From: DAOVXM01 sp963746255
GTDB taxonomy: Bacteria > Chloroflexota > Anaerolineae > Anaerolineales > UBA4823
Direction of reading: 5' to 3'
NCBI GenBank assembly: GCA_963746255.1
Contig: CAVVAJ010000005.1
Coordinates: forward strand, 816,775 to 880,774
Length of the DNA stretch: 64,000 bases
Under the pieces are notes generated by a model. The model had not been told where the DNA came from and did not search any database. It worked only from the letters and a program-made list of their open reading frames with translations. Position 1 is the stretch's first letter, and every line of letters starts with the position of its first letter. The position numbers were made by a program, and so were the translations under genes. Of the stretch, positions 60,552 to 64,000 are shown piece by piece.

Positions 60552-63500
60552 ATGAACGCACCGATACCCCCCAACCTCCCCGAAGGTACGGTCACCTTCC
60601 TCTTCACGGATATAGAAGGCTCGACCCAGCTGCTGAGCCAGCTGCGTGACAAGTATGCAACCTTGCTGGCTGACCAACGCGGCATGCTGCGTGAAGCCTT
60701 TGCCAACTGGTACGGGCAGGAGGTAGACACCCAGGGGGATGCCTTCTTTGTGGCCTTCCCGCGCGCCACGCAAGCGGTATCTGCAGCGGTTGAGATCCAG
60801 CGCGCCCTAGCAACGCACCAATGGCCTGAAGAAGTGGAAGTCCGTGTCCGTATGGGCATACATACCGGCGAACCCTTGAAGGCCGAGGAAGGCTATGTGG
60901 GTATGGTCGTGCACCGGGCGGCGCGCATAGCTCATGTGGGGCATGGCGGCCAGGTGCTGCTTTCGGAGACTAGCGCGGCGCTGATGAGGGATGAACTGCC
61001 TGATGGTATCAGCATGCGCGATTTGGGTGAACATCATCTGAAAGACCTGCAGCGTCCCGAACACCTATATCAACTGGTGATTCCAGATTTGCGGTACAAG
61101 TTTCCTCCGCTAATGTCCCTGGATGCACATCCCAATAACCTGCCAGTGCAGCTAACAAGTTTCGTCGGACGGGAAGTTGAGATGGAACAGGTCAAGCAAC
61201 TGATTGACCAGGAGCGCCTGATTACGCTGACTGGACCAGGCGGCTCTGGCAAGACACGCTTGGCCTTACAGATAGCCGCTGAGCTTACGGAAGAATTCCC
61301 CGAGGGTATTTTCCTGGTCCGTCTTACTCCTATCAATAACTACAGCCTCGTCATCCCCACTATTGCGCAAGCCCTTGGCCTACAAGATCAGGGGAAGTGG
61401 ACCATGATGGAGACCTTGACTGAATGGTTGGACAACAAACAGATACTTCTATTACTCAACAACTTTGAACACGTGATCCCTGCAGCCCCGGAATTAATGG
61501 AAGTACTGGCATCCTGTTTACAGGTAAAGATGCTAGTCACCAGTCGTGAAGCTCTACATCTGCGTGGTGAGCAGGAATATCCGGTTCAACCGCTAACGCT
61601 GCCTGATTTGGAGCTATTACCTTCTTTAGAGGTACTTTCTAGAGTGCCAGCCGTGGAATTATTCACCCAACGAGCCCGAGCTGTACAAACCAGTTTTGTA
61701 CTGACAGATAAAAACGCCTCAACAGTGTCAGAAATCTGCTCCCGTCTCGATGGTCTGCCGTTAGCGATCGAGCTGGCTGCGGCCCGAATCAAGCTGCTCC
61801 CTCCTGAGGCACTTCTGAAAAGGCTTGTTCAGGCGGATGGACATGCCTCGCTGCGCTGGCTGGCAGGGGGACCACGCGATGCCCCGGAACGCCACCGTAC
61901 ACTACGCGCCACAATTGAGTGGAGCTATGATCTTCTGGATAGCGCTGAACAATGGTTGTTCCGGAGTCTTTCGCTATTTATGGGTGGATTTACTTTACCG
62001 GCAGCGGAAGCTGTGTGTTGCGCTCCGGCAAATCGTATTATGGTAGTCCCACGGGAAACACCCAGGGGAGACGTTGTAGAAGGGATTGCATCCCTGCTGG
62101 ATAAGAGCTTGTTGCGACAGGAGCTGGTAGAAGATAGCGAACCACGCTTTAATATTCTGGAGATGATCCGCGACTATGCACTTGAGAGGTTGGTTGAGAG
62201 CGGTCAAGAGGAGCACAACCGTGAGAGGCACGCCAATTACTTCTTAGAGCTCGCAGAAACAGCTGCACACATGCTGCAAGGACCGCAACAAAAAACATGG
62301 TTCGAACGACTGGAAAGAGAACACAACAACATGCGCACTGCCCTGGAATGGTTCTTACAGCAGGCTGAAGGTAAAACCCTCCCGCACACCAAGGCTGAGG
62401 AATCGGGATTGAGAATGACGGCTGCTCTCTGGCGATTCTGGGACACACATGGTTACGTGAGTGAAGGGCGCAAATGGTTAGAAAGAGCGTTGGCGGTCGG
62501 TGAAGCACAAATCAATGAACGTGTTGACGCGTTGAACGGTGCCGCATACCTGGCAATGAGGCAGGCTGATATTGAAGAAGCGTTTCAAATCTATGATGAG
62601 AGCCTGGACTTGGCTCACCAGATAGACTACGAGCGGGGAATCGCCGTGGCCCTCAACGGCCAAGGGTACCTGCATGAAATGTTAGGAGATGATGATGAGC
62701 TGATGGAATCACTGTACGCAGAGAGCCTAGATCTTTGGCGAGAGCTGGGAGACAAACACGGTATTGCCCAAGCACTAGGTCCTCTCGCACATCGCGCAGC
62801 CTCCCGCTATGATTTCAAGCAATCGAAAAGGCTTTATCAAGAAAGCTTGGCGTTGTTCCAAGAGGTTGGAGATCAACGCGAGATTGCGGGAGCGTTATGG
62901 AACTTAGGCGACCTGGCCTTGCGCGTTGGAGACTGCATTCAGGCCAAGGATCTTTTTACAAAAAGTCTGTTCAACTATCGAGAGCTTAAGGATATCCACG
63001 GAATTGCCACCCAACTCCGCTCCTTGGGAGAAGTGGCACGCTGCCAGGGTAATCCAGAACGAGCCCTTGTTTATTTGGAAGAAGGGTTGGCCACTTTTCG
63101 GGAGATTGAAGACAAGGCTTGCACCTCACAGACACTCCTCTGTATGACCCGGGTCGCTCTCGACCAGGGAAAGCTCATACAAGCGATGTCGATTGCCCAG
63201 GAGGGTTTGGAGATCTGCCAACAGTTCGGTGATACCCTTGTGCAATCGCGGATACTCTCGTTACTCGGTCTTTGCGATCTGGCTCAAGACGATGCTCATT
63301 CAGCCATGGAGCATTTTCGGGAGAGCCTCAGCCTGTTGGAAAAATTGGATGACCATGAAGGTATCCCGGCAAACCTGGACGGTTTGGCGAGATTAGCCAT
63401 CTCTGAAGGGGAATATACCCGGGCTGCCCGGCTTTTTGCAGCCAGCAACGCCCTACGCGCTAGGCTAGGGATAACCCTTAACCTTGTTGATATGAAAGAC

Positions 63501-63635
63501 GTCGAGCTGCATCTGGCGACAGCGCGGGGAGGGCTCGCTGAGAAAAGTTATCAAATTGCCATCTCCGCAGGGGGTCAGATGACTCTGGAAGAAGCGCTTG
63601 AACTGGCATTGGAGTGCGATGAAAAGGATTCGTAA
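60552..63635 (+). CDS. Class III cyclase / STAND NTPase / TPR regulator
   Basis: A 1,027-residue signalling protein. Residues ~10-180 are a class III adenylate/guanylate cyclase: TVTFLFTDIEGST with metal Asp, VDTQGDAFFVAF, and the VGHGGQVLLSETSA end. Residues ~205-450 are a STAND/NB-ARC NTPase with Walker A GPGGSGKTRL (~228-237) and a Walker B-like LLLLNNFEHV (~299-308) in which the usual LDNFEH Asp is Asn. LVTSREALHLRGEQEY and LDGLPLAIELAAARI follow. Residues ~640-1000 are TPRs (ALNGQGYLHEMLGD, SLGEVARCQGNPERAL). It should make a cyclic nucleotide when its ligand is sensed. Confidence 0.88.
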   Translation: MNAPIPPNLPEGTVTFLFTDIEGSTQLLSQLRDKYATLLADQRGMLREAFANWYGQEVDTQGDAFFVAFPRATQAVSAAVEIQRALATHQWPEEVEVRVRMGIHTGEPLKAEEGYVGMVVHRAARIAHVGHGGQVLLSETSAALMRDELPDGISMRDLGEHHLKDLQRPEHLYQLVIPDLRYKFPPLMSLDAHPNNLPVQLTSFVGREVEMEQVKQLIDQERLITLTGPGGSGKTRLALQIAAELTEEFPEGIFLVRLTPINNYSLVIPTIAQALGLQDQGKWTMMETLTEWLDNKQILLLLNNFEHVIPAAPELMEVLASCLQVKMLVTSREALHLRGEQEYPVQPLTLPDLELLPSLEVLSRVPAVELFTQRARAVQTSFVLTDKNASTVSEICSRLDGLPLAIELAAARIKLLPPEALLKRLVQADGHASLRWLAGGPRDAPERHRTLRATIEWSYDLLDSAEQWLFRSLSLFMGGFTLPAAEAVCCAPANRIMVVPRETPRGDVVEGIASLLDKSLLRQELVEDSEPRFNILEMIRDYALERLVESGQEEHNRERHANYFLELAETAAHMLQGPQQKTWFERLEREHNNMRTALEWFLQQAEGKTLPHTKAEESGLRMTAALWRFWDTHGYVSEGRKWLERALAVGEAQINERVDALNGAAYLAMRQADIEEAFQIYDESLDLAHQIDYERGIAVALNGQGYLHEMLGDDDELMESLYAESLDLWRELGDKHGIAQALGPLAHRAASRYDFKQSKRLYQESLALFQEVGDQREIAGALWNLGDLALRVGDCIQAKDLFTKSLFNYRELKDIHGIATQLRSLGEVARCQGNPERALVYLEEGLATFREIEDKACTSQTLLCMTRVALDQGKLIQAMSIAQEGLEICQQFGDTLVQSRILSLLGLCDLAQDDAHSAMEHFRESLSLLEKLDDHEGIPANLDGLARLAISEGEYTRAARLFAASNALRARLGITLNLVDMKDVELHLATARGGLAEKSYQIAISAGGQMTLEEALELALECDEKDS

Positions 63636-64000
63636 AATCGATAAATTAGCATTCCCCAGCGGCACGGTCACCTTTCTGTTTACCGACATAGAAGGCTCGA
63701 CCCAATTGCTGAGCCAGTTACGCGACCAGTACGCCGACTTGCTGGCCGACCAGCGCCGTATTCTCCGAGAAGCCTTCACCAACTGGCACGGTCAGGAAGT
63801 CGACACCCAAGGCGATGCCTTCTTCGTGGCCTTCCCGTGCGACGGAAGCTGTGTCCGCCGCGGTAGAGATCCAGCGCTCTCTGGTGCTACGCACCAATGG
63901 CCAGAAGAGGTTGAGGTGCGTGTGCGGATGGGATTGCACACCGGCGAGCCCTTGAAAGCCGAAGAAGGCTACGTCGGCATGGACGTCCACCGGGCGGCAC
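63619..64000 (+). CDS. Second class III cyclase (partial, with local frameshift pair)
   Basis: Cut by the window end. From the ATG at 63619, overlapping the previous stop, the reading frame gives TVTFLFTDIEGSTQLLSQLR and DTQGDAFFVAF, nearly the same as the first cyclase, and later VRMGLHTGEPLKAEEGYVG. Between 63838 and 63895 the frame is wrong for ~18 codons: two bases are missing near 63838-63842 and one near 63887-63890, after which the frame is restored. The alternative frame there gives the expected ATEAVSAAVEIQRS. Probably a full paralogue of the upstream cyclase. No stop is created. Confidence 0.75.
   Translation, partial: MKRIRKIDKLAFPSGTVTFLFTDIEGSTQLLSQLRDQYADLLADQRRILREAFTNWHGQEVDTQGDAFFVAFPCDGSCVRRGRDPALSGATHQWPEEVEVRVRMGLHTGEPLKAEEGYVGMDVHRAA

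Overview
The window looks like chromosomal DNA of a Chloroflexota bacterium, most likely class Anaerolineae. This is inferred from gene content: a 1,027-residue class III cyclase/STAND-NTPase/TPR protein, a multi-membrane O-antigen ligase fused to TPRs, an orphan double zinc ribbon, DUF309 and DUF1028 proteins, and housekeeping genes of clearly bacterial type. No rRNA, CRISPR array or intact transposon was seen. Base composition is intermediate to about 49 kb; the 53-64 kb stretch looks more GC-rich in codon use (judged by eye, not computed).

Layout. 0.07-4.0 kb: DUF309, nitroreductase, a frameshifted tex, an FmdB zinc ribbon and a PNPOx-like protein. 4.1-17.8 kb: surface polysaccharide locus. 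A long minus-strand operon (flippase, GT2, GT8-like, two methyltransferase-like genes, three GT4 genes, one with an in-frame stop) diverges from a plus-strand pair: O-antigen ligase-TPR and a WecA/FlaA1-N fusion. 17.9-24.4 kb: RNase H-like protein, LysM-M23 peptidase, universal stress protein with a structured leader, DEDDh exonuclease and a DUF255 thioredoxin-fold protein. 24.5-32.2 kb: Lrp/AsnC regulator followed by aldehyde dehydrogenase, FAD amine oxidase, two class III aminotransferases, a 77-codon remnant of aldehyde:ferredoxin oxidoreductase and a saccharopine-dehydrogenase-like protein, probably for amine or amino acid catabolism. 32.3-49 kb: mostly minus-strand housekeeping genes (scpA, murA, secF/secD, rlmN, HAD phosphatase, DUF1028, clpP, tig, tRNA-Leu, and a radical SAM repair-type protein under a LexA-like box). 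49.2-52.6 kb: a dif-like palindrome beside a Xer-type recombinase, then xth, hisS, tRNA-His and a terminator.

53-64 kb is the most unusual part. Three proteins carry cyclic-nucleotide-binding domains (an MFS transporter, a SpoIIE-type phosphatase and a Crp/Fnr regulator). They are followed by a protein built from nearly identical 45-residue repeats, a GAF protein, a cytoplasmic-looking subtilisin, and two tandem class III cyclases, the first with STAND and TPR domains. The genes suggest a loop in which cyclases make a cyclic nucleotide read by the three CNB proteins, with a repeat protein and protease as candidate output. A degenerate ~65-bp upstream element is shared by the MFS and GAF genes. 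This system is inferred from gene content and order only.

Several genes are disrupted: tex (one extra base), a GT4 (in-frame TAA), secF (two compensating shifts) and the last cyclase (two compensating deletions). Paired compensating shifts in a Sec component point to residual sequence errors at least there, so these disruptions should be checked against reads before being called real pseudogenes.
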